Positions 1 through 6,846 of a stretch of DNA of 7,149 nt are shown piece after piece. The notes under the pieces were generated by a model that ran no database searches, was not told where the DNA came from, and worked only from the letters and a program-made list of their open reading frames with translations. The translations under genes were made by a program, and so were the position numbers. This DNA comes from Chloroflexota bacterium (lineage in GTDB: Bacteria; Chloroflexota; Dormibacteria; Dormibacterales; Dormibacteraceae). Location: positions 1-7,149 of the forward strand of contig VBJE01000177.1 of the NCBI GenBank assembly GCA_005879675.1, given 5' to 3'. Every line of letters starts with the position of its first letter. Positions within the stretch are counted from its first letter, which is position 1.

Positions 1-1131
1 CAGGTCGGCGCCGATCTCGTGCAGGATCTGGTCCTGGCTGAGGTGGATGCCCTGGTGGCTCAGGGCCATCGAGGTCGCCGCCTCCTCGCAGCTGAGGGGA
101 TGGTTCTGGTAGATGAACGCCACCCCCGAGATGACATGCGTCTGGCTCAGGGCGACGTAGATCGCGTGGTCGGCGCTCGCGGCCACCTGCTTCAGGTCCG
201 CGGTGATGGAGTTGAACTCGGCCGGCGTCAGCGCCTTGCCGAACTTGTCCTTGTTGGCGGCCACCCGGGCCTGCCACGACGCGATGTCGAGCCCGTAGAG
301 CGAGGCCAGCGAGATCTCGTCTGATGTTCGCTGAAAACCCTGCTGCGCGAGCGTGGCGGCGGCGATCCGCCCCTGGAGGCTCTGCTGCAACCCGAGCAAA
401 GTGCGCGTGAGGAGCTCGGCGCGGGCCATGCGCTCGAGCGGGGCGAGGTTGGCGTAGACGCCGGCGCGCGCGATGACCTCGCTCGCGGGGTCGCTGCGGA
501 TGCCCAGCTTTCGCGCCTGTTGCGATTGCCCCGACACCGCGGAGACGGAGGCGGCGATGCGCCGGTCGACGGGCACCAGGCGCGCCTCGATCGCCCACTC
601 GTCCCGCAGCGTCGCGAAGTCGAGGGGCGTCGTCGCTTCGGCGAAGGCGTCGAGCCGCGAGCGGCGCTGGACGTGCGTCTCGGGGGCCAGGGCGTTGTGC
701 AGCGCTTGCTCCGACAGGCGGGCGTCCGACCGGAACCGGCTCAGGTCCCCTGCCCAGATGGCGTCCGTCTCCTCCTGCCAGCGCGCGACGGAGTCCGCTC
801 CGCCGGGCAGCCAGAACATCGCGCCGGCGCCCATCAGCCTGGACGCCTGGCTCTGCCTCCACTGCCAAATGAGGGGCGCCAGGTCGGCGCCGGGGATGCC
901 GTTGTCGAGCATGTACGACCAGCGGGCCTGGAGCGCCTCGGCGCGGGCCTGGAGCGAATAGGCGCTGCCCAGGTCGAACAGGCCGCCCCCGCCAAGCGAG
1001 GCCGTCAGGGTCAGGACGAGCAGCGACGCCGAGAGCCGGCTAGACCAGAGGCGCCTGCGCGGGCGCGGTCTGAGAGGCGCCAGGGGCGCCGTATTGGGTT
1101 CCGCGGCGGGCGGACGTTCGACAGCGATCAT
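1..1131 (-). CDS. Membrane-anchored protein with C-terminal C39-like cysteine peptidase domain (partial, 3' end off window)
   Basis: The reading frame is open for 377 codons from ATG at 1131 to the window edge, so the C-terminus is missing. An in-frame stop (1144-1146) lies five codons upstream, and ATG is the first start after it. The N-terminus is proline- and arginine-rich (residues 7-32), followed by one hydrophobic segment (about 33-52), which predicts a cytoplasmic N-terminus and an outward-facing body. Residues 55-330 look mainly helical and are rich in Ala, Leu, Arg and Gln; I recognise no family there. From about 333 the sequence resembles the start of Peptidase_C39_2-type papain-like domains: an NHPLSCEEAA segment with candidate nucleophile C348, then GIHLSQDQIL. 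The catalytic His and Asp would lie beyond the edge, so activity cannot be judged. It is the last visible gene of the minus-strand block, 21 nt after the coiled-coil gene. The C39-like assignment rests on about 45 residues. Confidence 0.72.
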   Translation of the reverse strand, partial: MIAVERPPAAEPNTAPLAPLRPRPRRRLWSSRLSASLLVLTLTASLGGGGLFDLGSAYSLQARAEALQARWSYMLDNGIPGADLAPLIWQWRQSQASRLMGAGAMFWLPGGADSVARWQEETDAIWAGDLSRFRSDARLSEQALHNALAPETHVQRRSRLDAFAEATTPLDFATLRDEWAIEARLVPVDRRIAASVSAVSGQSQQARKLGIRSDPASEVIARAGVYANLAPLERMARAELLTRTLLGLQQSLQGRIAAATLAQQGFQRTSDEISLASLYGLDIASWQARVAANKDKFGKALTPAEFNSITADLKQVAASADHAIYVALSQTHVISGVAFIYQNHPLSCEEAATSMALSHQGIHLSQDQILHEIGADL

Positions 1132-1152
1132 TGGGGTGTTTGCTCAACGTCC

Positions 1153-1659
1153 TCACCCTGAGCCCCGGTCGCCGGGCCGAGCATACACGTCGTCGGCCGA
1201 AATCAATCTCTCTTGACGTGTGCCTGGGAAGTGGACCCGGACGCCCGGACGGCCCGGGCTTCCGAGCTCCCATCCGGCGGCATACAGGCGGGCGGCCTCG
1301 GCCAGGTCGGAGGCCTGGGCGGCCTGCACCCCGTCGGTGAAGGTCACGCTCTGGGTCCGGGATCCTGGGAACCCCAGCCGCACCTCGCCGCCGGTCTTGA
1401 GGTTGTACACGTAGTCGTCCAGGGACCCGGCGTCGCTCCCCGCCACCAGCTCGGCAACGGTTGGAAACTTGCCCTCTCGCATCGCCGCCTTGAGGTCGGC
1501 GCGGCTTGTTCGCTCGGTCAACCTCCGCCGCCGGCGGAGCTCTGTCAGCAGGATGTCGCGCTCGCTCCGAAGCTTGGCCAGGTCCTCTTCGAGAGGCCGC
1601 ATGCGATCCCTGATGGCGGCGATCCGCCGTTCGATCTCGGAAACCTCGAGCTCCTCCAC
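1153..1659 (-). CDS. Small coiled-coil protein of unknown function with an internal duplicated motif
   Basis: This 168-residue protein starts at GTG 1659, only 3 nt after the stop of the MFS gene, and has no clear ribosome binding site. Translational coupling to the upstream gene is therefore likely. Residues 1-46 form a charged heptad-like coiled coil ending in a run of five arginines (42-46). There is no signal peptide or membrane segment, so it is probably cytoplasmic. The C-terminal part contains two related units, about residues 85-113 and 130-160. Each has a VRxxFPGxR core, then an acidic turn and a VQA or VYA ending, and a short helix (113-129) separates them. I do not recognise the family. 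Its position between a transporter and a membrane-bound peptidase suggests an accessory or regulatory role, but that is inference. The coherent amphipathic coil and the paired motif favour a real gene over a chance frame. Confidence 0.68.
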   Translation of the reverse strand: MEELEVSEIERRIAAIRDRMRPLEEDLAKLRSERDILLTELRRRRRLTERTSRADLKAAMREGKFPTVAELVAGSDAGSLDDYVYNLKTGGEVRLGFPGSRTQSVTFTDGVQAAQASDLAEAARLYAAGWELGSPGRPGVRVHFPGTRQERLISADDVYARPGDRGSG

Positions 1660-1662
1660 GCG

Positions 1663-2835
1663 CTAAGTCTCGTGTTCGGCGCGGCGGTTGCGAAAGCCGG
1701 CGTAGAGGGCAATGTCGTAAATCACCTTCAATCCGCCGCCCGCGAAGAAAGGAAAGCCGAACGCCGCGGCGCCGATGGCGACGCCCGCGAGCGCCGGCCC
1801 GAAGGACATCGCCACGCCACGCACCGCGCCCGTCATTGCCACCGCTCCGGCCCGCTCTCCGGGCGGCACGATGGAGACGATGTACGCCTGCCGCGCCGGC
1901 ACGTCCATCTGCGACAGGGCGAAGCGCGCGAGGAGCAGGCCCACCGCCCACGGCAGGCTCGGGGCGAAGGCCACAAGCAGGAGAAGGATGTTGCTCGGCA
2001 GATGGGTGAAAACCATGGTGTTGACGAGCCCGATGCGGTCGGCGAGGCGGCCCGAGACCTCGTACGACAGCGCTTGCAGGATCGCCACGCCGGCAAAGAT
2101 CGGGCCCAGGAGCTCGGGACCGGCGCCGAACCGCGCGTGCAGCCAGTAGGCGATGACGGCGTTGGCGACGAATCCGCCGCCGAGCGAGTCGAGCGCGAAC
2201 AGCGCGGCCAGGCCGGCGAGCGGCCGGAACGAGCCGAACACCCGGGGCGCGGGCTCGCCCTCGACCCGCGACGACATCGCCAGCGGGAGAGCGGCGGTCA
2301 GCAACCCGATCGCGGCATAGATGAGGAAATAGAGGAGGAAGAACGCGCGCGTGCCCGCGAAGAAGGCCGTCGAGAGGCCGCCGGCGGCGTTGAACAGGCC
2401 GCCGGTCAGCGAGTAACGGCCAAAAGCCCGGTTGCGACCACCCGGCGTGGCCGTTTCAGCAAGCACCGCCTGCTCGACCGCGGCGAACGGACCGTAGTCG
2501 ACGCTTGCCGCGCCCAGCATGCCGGTAAGCCCGGACAGCAACAGCAAGGCGGGCTGCCGCGACAGCGCCAGGTCCACCCCGGTCAGCGCCATGGCGACGC
2601 CGATCAGGAAAAGCGTGCGGCGGCGGCCGATGCGCCCGGCCAGCAGGGCTGAGCCGAGCCCGGTGAGGGACGCGGCCGCAAGACCGATGCCGAGCGTCAC
2701 CCCGATCTCCGCCGGCGACAGGCCGTCGCGCTCCAGGTGCACGCCGAGCAGCACCGCCGAGAACCCGAAGGCGAAGGCGCGCGCGCCGCGTGCGCCCAGC
2801 AGCAGGATGCGGTCGGCTAGGCCATCACTTCGCAC
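1663..2835 (-). CDS. Major facilitator superfamily (MFS) permease
   Basis: The product is a 390-residue integral membrane protein with about 12 hydrophobic segments, the usual MFS size. The first half carries an MFS motif A version (GRIGRRR, residues 67-73) in the loop after TM2. The second half has the equivalent GRLADRIG (262-269), as expected from the internal duplication of the fold. The segments TMVFTHLPSN (273-282) and RFALSQMDVPARQ (304-316) resemble strongly conserved stretches in a bacterial group of predicted MFS exporters. The substrate cannot be deduced. The frame is open up to an ATG at 2931, but that extension is Cys- and Ser-rich and covers the previous gene. I prefer GTG at 2835, which puts the first helix near the N-terminus and overlaps the upstream stop by 11 nt, a coupling geometry typical of operons. 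The family call is strong; the start is less certain. Confidence 0.88.
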   Translation of the reverse strand: MRSDGLADRILLLGARGARAFAFGFSAVLLGVHLERDGLSPAEIGVTLGIGLAAASLTGLGSALLAGRIGRRRTLFLIGVAMALTGVDLALSRQPALLLLSGLTGMLGAASVDYGPFAAVEQAVLAETATPGGRNRAFGRYSLTGGLFNAAGGLSTAFFAGTRAFFLLYFLIYAAIGLLTAALPLAMSSRVEGEPAPRVFGSFRPLAGLAALFALDSLGGGFVANAVIAYWLHARFGAGPELLGPIFAGVAILQALSYEVSGRLADRIGLVNTMVFTHLPSNILLLLVAFAPSLPWAVGLLLARFALSQMDVPARQAYIVSIVPPGERAGAVAMTGAVRGVAMSFGPALAGVAIGAAAFGFPFFAGGGLKVIYDIALYAGFRNRRAEHET

Positions 2836-4003
2836 GACGCTGGAATGCCTGCACCCCAAGACCGGCGAGAAAAACGAGCACGAGCGCGCCGACCAGGGCG
2901 GGCACGCCCCACGTGCCGATGAAGTCCACAACGGCGGGCGAGATCGCGGGCGGGGTGGTGCGGGCCACGGGTTGAGGCGTCGGGCCTGGCGGCGGCGAGT
3001 TGACCGAGAACGCGATGTGCCCCTCCCCGTGGGCCTTGCCGGGAGTCGCGATCACGGGGATCACGCTGCACGCGGTCTCGCACCGGACCGCGATGACCGA
3101 AGCGCCGCCCTCGGTGGCGACGAGCATGTCGCCATCACGCACGCCGGCCGCCGCTACGTCGGTGGAGCTGACCCGAAGGATGCTGTCGCTGCCCGGATGC
3201 GGGCTGCCGGCGGTGGCGCGGTCCGCGAAGTAGGCAAAGCCGCCTCGGGCGATAAACCCGGGCGGTACGAAACCGACACCCTCGACGCCGGTGTCGGCGC
3301 CCGTCGCCAGGGACGGCTTTGCGAGCACGGTGACCTTGCCGTCGGGGGCGATCGCATAGATCTTGCCGCTGTTCTCGTCGGGCGCGATCAGGTCGCCGGC
3401 GAACGAGCCAAAGGTGGATGGCGCGACGGCCAGGCCTCCCTCCAGCGCAGGCGCGGCGCGGGTGACGGCCGTCACCGCGCCATTGCAGTCGACCGCGAAG
3501 ATCACGGCCTTGCCGCCGGAGGCGCTGCTCACGAGCAGGCGATGGCCGAACGATCCTGTGCTGTCGAAGGCGATCCCGTTGAGCGACCCGGTCAGGTTGG
3601 CGAAGGACCCGGAGTCCTCGCCCGAGGCGCTGACACGGGTGATCCCGATCGGCACGTGCAGGCGCAGGATGAACGTTTCGTCGCGGGTGAAGGAGCAGCC
3701 GGCCGCCGTGACCTCGCCGCCGGGCGAGTTGGCGAGGTAGGCCTCGGTGCCTGGGTCCTCGCGGTAGCCGCCCGGCCCGCGCGCAAACTCCTTTTCCTCC
3801 CCGTTGGGGCTGAGCAGGTAGAGGGCTGCGGACCCGGCGACGATGAAGTTGCCGTCGCTTCGCGGGCCGTCGATGTCGATGACGCCCTTGATCGCGTGCC
3901 ACTGCTCCCACGTCGCGCCGGCGGCCGTCGCCGTGGCGGGCGCCAGGGCGATCCACCCGGCCGCGACGACGGCCGCGGCCCGGGCCGGCAGATATTTCAA
4001 CAT
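2825..4003 (-). CDS. Secreted, C-terminally membrane-anchored beta-propeller-like protein
   Basis: With ATG at 4003 the protein has 392 residues. Residues 1-28 form a Sec signal peptide: basic start, hydrophobic core, then an ATATAA-type cleavage region. The body (about 30-335) has repeated beta-strand units typical of SMP-30/NHL-like propellers, such as LNGIAFDSTGSFGHRLLVSS and GDLIAPDENSGKIYAIAPDG. Four cysteines (103, 173, 308, 312) could form two disulfides outside the cell. A proline-rich linker (336-356) leads to a single hydrophobic segment (about 361-384) and a basic tail QRRAK. The likely topology is an extracellular propeller tethered to the membrane. The frame is open to an ATG at 4084, but that would bury the signal peptide and lies inside sufR. 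An AGGAG lies about 13 nt upstream of 4003, a rather long spacing. It heads the minus-strand operon, and its start codon lies inside the predicted SufR operator. Ligand or enzymatic activity is unknown. Confidence 0.8.
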   Translation of the reverse strand: MLKYLPARAAAVVAAGWIALAPATATAAGATWEQWHAIKGVIDIDGPRSDGNFIVAGSAALYLLSPNGEEKEFARGPGGYREDPGTEAYLANSPGGEVTAAGCSFTRDETFILRLHVPIGITRVSASGEDSGSFANLTGSLNGIAFDSTGSFGHRLLVSSASGGKAVIFAVDCNGAVTAVTRAAPALEGGLAVAPSTFGSFAGDLIAPDENSGKIYAIAPDGKVTVLAKPSLATGADTGVEGVGFVPPGFIARGGFAYFADRATAGSPHPGSDSILRVSSTDVAAAGVRDGDMLVATEGGASVIAVRCETACSVIPVIATPGKAHGEGHIAFSVNSPPPGPTPQPVARTTPPAISPAVVDFIGTWGVPALVGALVLVFLAGLGVQAFQRRAK

Positions 4004-4012
4004 GATTGTTGA
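3997..4012. promoter_or_regulatory. Predicted SufR operator (TCAAC-N6-GTTGA dyad)
   Basis: This perfect 5-bp inverted repeat with a 6-nt spacer contains CAAC-N6-GTTG, the pattern described for SufR binding sites upstream of cyanobacterial suf genes. It ends 21 nt before the GTG of the adjacent sufR-type gene and covers the expected -35 region of the sufR promoter, a position suited to repression. It also overlaps the ATG (4001-4003) of the divergent secreted-protein gene. The exact match beside a SufR gene supports the call; binding is inferred. Confidence 0.7.
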
Positions 4013-4033
4013 GAAACTCCTAGAATCAGTTTC
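4013..4033. repeat. Perfect inverted repeat GAAACT-N9-AGTTTC
   Basis: Two 6-bp arms (4013-4018 and 4028-4033) flank a 9-nt spacer that contains the sufR -10 element. The repeat directly abuts the CAAC-N6-GTTG dyad and ends one base before the sufR GTG. It may be a second regulator half-site pair. In the divergent transcript it could instead form a hairpin next to the AGGAG of the secreted-protein gene. With arms this short, chance is possible. Confidence 0.45.
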
Positions 4034-4646
4034 GTGGACTCCAAGCGGGACATCGTCCTCGCCTTTCTGAAGACCCGTGGCCACGCCACTCTAGGCGAGA
4101 TCGCGGCTCATCTCGAAGTCTCGAAGCAGGGCGCCCTGAGGCACCTGGAGGCTCTCGAGGAAGCGGGCCTGGCGACAGTCAGCTCCGCTGAGGCGGCCGG
4201 GCGTGGGCGCCCGGAGCACGTCTACAAGCTGACCGCCGCCGCGAGCGAGCACTTCCCCGACGGTCACCGCGAGCTGACGGCCGAGCTGGTCGACTTCATG
4301 ACCCAGCAGCAGCTGCGCGACTTCTTCGCACGGCGCGCCGCCCGCCTCGAGGCCGAGTACGCCCCACGATTGGCGGGCCTAGACTTTGAGGCGCGCGTCC
4401 GCGAGCTTGCCCGCCTCGCCACCGAGCACGGCCACATGGCCGAGGTGGTCGAGGTCGCGGACGGCGGGCTCGCCATCCGACACTGCAACTGCCCCATCCA
4501 GGACGTCGCGGCCCGCACGGGGCTGCCGTGCATCAACGAGCAGCAGATGTACGAGCGGCTTCTCGGCACCGACATCGCGCGCACGACGTGGATGGCGGAG
4601 TCCGCGGACGACTGCACATACGTGATCAAGGAGAGCGAGAAGAGAG

Positions 4647-4654
<8 letters not shown>
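4034..4654 (+). CDS. sufR: SufR-type Fe-S cluster-sensing transcriptional repressor of the suf operon
   Basis: This 206-residue DeoR/ArsR-like winged-helix regulator has a helix-turn-helix at about residues 18-49 (GEIAAHLEVSKQGALRHL) and a wing near 55-66. The central part is helical. The C-terminus carries the SufR cysteine signature: C151, C153, C166 and C194, with a CPIQDVA context and spacing C-x12-C-x27-C after C153. In characterised SufR proteins such cysteines bind an Fe-S cluster; the holo form represses suf genes and the apo form releases DNA. GTG at 4034 is the first start after an in-frame TGA (4010-4012). It has no Shine-Dalgarno sequence and lies 7 nt after a -10 element. It heads the operon and overlaps sufC by 8 nt, and a SufR-type operator is located just upstream, which implies autoregulation. 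The assignment is firm from motif, context and operator together. Confidence 0.92.
4628..4633 (+). promoter_or_regulatory. Ribosome binding site candidate for sufC (AAGGAG)
   Basis: AAGGAG lies inside the end of sufR, 13 nt before the TTG at 4647, which is a longer spacing than usual. Purine-rich AGAGAG directly before the TTG may also contribute. An in-frame TGA at 4623-4625 excludes earlier starts, and no ATG or GTG lies between it and 4647, so this region supports the TTG start. Confidence 0.5.
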
Positions 4655-5434
<780 letters not shown>

Positions 5435-5435
<1 letters not shown>

Positions 5436-6844
5436 TGGCATCCGTACCCAAGATCGACGTCGGCTCCGACTACAAGGAGAAGTACGGGTTCTTCGTCCCC
5501 GAGGACTTCGTCTTCAAGGCCAAGCGCGGCCTGAACCCCGAGATCGTCAAGGAGATCTCGTGGATGAAGAAGGAGCCCGAGTGGATGACCAAGATGCGTC
5601 TTCGCTCGCTCGAGATCTTCCGCAAGAAGCCGATGCCCACGTGGGGCGCGGACCTCTCCGTGATCGACTTCGAGAACATCTTCTATTACCTCCAGGCCAC
5701 CGACAAGCAGTCGAAGACGTGGGAGGAGCTGCCGCCGGACATCAAGGCGACCTACGACCGGCTAGGCGTGCCGGAGGCGGAGCGCAAGTTCCTGGCCGGC
5801 GTGTCCGCGCAGTACGAGTCCGAGGTGGTCTACCACTCGCTGCAGGAGTCGCTGACCAAGAAGGGCGTCATCTTCACCGACACCGACTCCGCCCTGCGCG
5901 ACCACCCGGAGCTGTTCAAGGAGTACTTCGGGACGGTGATCCCGCCGGCGGACAACAAGTTCGCCGCGCTGAACACGGCTGTGTGGTCAGGCGGGTCGTT
6001 CATCTACGTGCCGAAGGGCGTCAAGGTCGACATCCCGCTGCAGGCATACTTCCGCATCAACGCTGAGAACATGGGCCAGTTCGAACGGACCCTGATCATC
6101 TGCGACGAGGGCTCGTTCGTGCACTACATCGAGGGCTGCACCGCCCCCATCTACACCACCGACTCGCTGCACTCGGCGGTGGTCGAGATCATCGTCAAGA
6201 AGGACGCTCGCTGCCGCTACACGACGATCCAGAACTGGTCGACCAACGTCTTCAACCTCGTGACCAAGCGCGCGATGGCGTATGCCGACGCGACGATGGA
6301 GTGGGTCGACGGAAATTTGGGGTCCCAGATCACTATGAAGTACCCCTCCGTCTACCTGATGGAGCCCGGAGCCAAGGGCGACGTGCTCTCTGTCGCTTTC
6401 GCGGGCAAGGGCCAGCACCAGGACGCCGGCGGCAAGATGATCCACGTCGCGCCGAACACGACCTCGACCATCACCTCGAAGTCGATCTCCAAGGGCGGAG
6501 GCCGGACCTCGTACCGCGGCCACATCAAGATCTACCCCGGCGCGAACAACTGCAAGTCGTTCGTCAAGTGCGACGCGCTGCTGCTCGACGACGAGTCGCG
6601 CAGCGACACCTACCCCTACAACGACGTCGACGCTGAGAACGTGACCCTCGGCCACGAGGCCACGGTCAGCAAGGTGAGCGACGAGCAGCTCTTCTACCTC
6701 ATGAGCCGCGGCATCCCCCGCGCCGAGGCGGAGACGATGATCGTCAACGGCTTCATCGAGCCGTTCACCAAGGAGCTTCCGCTCGAGTACGCGGTCGAGC
6801 TCAACCGGCTCATCCAGCTCGAGATGGAGGGCTCGGTAGGGTAG
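5435..6844 (+). CDS. sufB: SufB, scaffold subunit of the SUF Fe-S assembly complex
   Basis: SufB receives sulfur and, with SufD and SufC, builds nascent Fe-S clusters in the cytoplasm. The 469-residue protein matches the usual length and has no intein insertion. The N-terminal region (about 1-120) is helical, with ISWMKKEPEWM (41-51) typical of SufB. The beta-helix core follows from about 170, including WSGGSFIYVPKGV (184-196), the IICDEGSFVHYIEGCTAP stretch (221-238) and KMIHVAPNTTSTITSKSIS (334-352). Residues matching those implicated in E. coli SufB are present: C235 (EGCTAP, equivalent to the sulfur-accepting C254), C379 (VKCDALLL, equivalent to C405), and H407-E408 (GHEATVSK, equivalent to H433-E434). 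The C379-H407 spacing of 28 equals that of the E. coli pair. The ATG overlaps the sufC stop, and sufD starts 2 nt after the sufB stop. Confidence 0.98.
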
Positions 6845-6846
6845 CC

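Larger units (their letters stand above)
3997..4033 (+). promoter_or_regulatory. Predicted sufR operon promoter, probably leaderless
   Basis: The -10 candidate TAGAAT (4021-4026) fits TANNNT and differs from TATAAT at one position. The best -35 candidate is TCAACA (3997-4002), four of six matches to TTGACA, with an 18-nt spacer. The -10 ends 7 nt before the sufR GTG at 4034, so transcription should begin at or next to the start codon. No Shine-Dalgarno sequence precedes that GTG. Together these suggest a leaderless mRNA for the first gene, with the downstream suf genes translated by coupling. Confidence 0.55.

Noticed and set aside
1132..1152. Possible terminator or promoter between the coiled-coil and C39-like genes
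   Set aside because: The 21-nt gap holds no inverted repeat, T-run or promoter-like element, so read-through transcription is the simpler view.
473..1161. Two plus-strand frames at 473-961 and 520-1161
   Set aside because: They lie antisense to the frame that encodes the membrane segment and C39-like motif. Their products are disordered and Arg/Ser- or Gly/Arg-rich, without a supported start.
1213..2652. Long plus-strand frame (479 codons) opposite the coiled-coil and MFS genes
   Set aside because: Its translation is an Arg-, Gly-, Ala- and Gln-rich low-complexity string without membrane segments or motifs. It lies antisense to a clear MFS protein; such frames are expected in GC-rich DNA.
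2519..4012. Long plus-strand frame (497 codons) opposite the secreted propeller gene
   Set aside because: The composition is biased to Arg, Gly and Asp with no recognisable domain, while the opposite strand has a signal peptide, beta-propeller units and a C-terminal anchor.
4004..4084. Extended start of the secreted protein at ATG 4084
   Set aside because: It would place 27 polar residues before the signal peptide and would lie within the sufR coding region and over its promoter.
4088..4093. TAGAGT on the minus strand as a -10 for the secreted-protein operon
   Set aside because: It lies about 85 nt upstream of the start, inside sufR, with no convincing -35; one TANNNT match is weak evidence.
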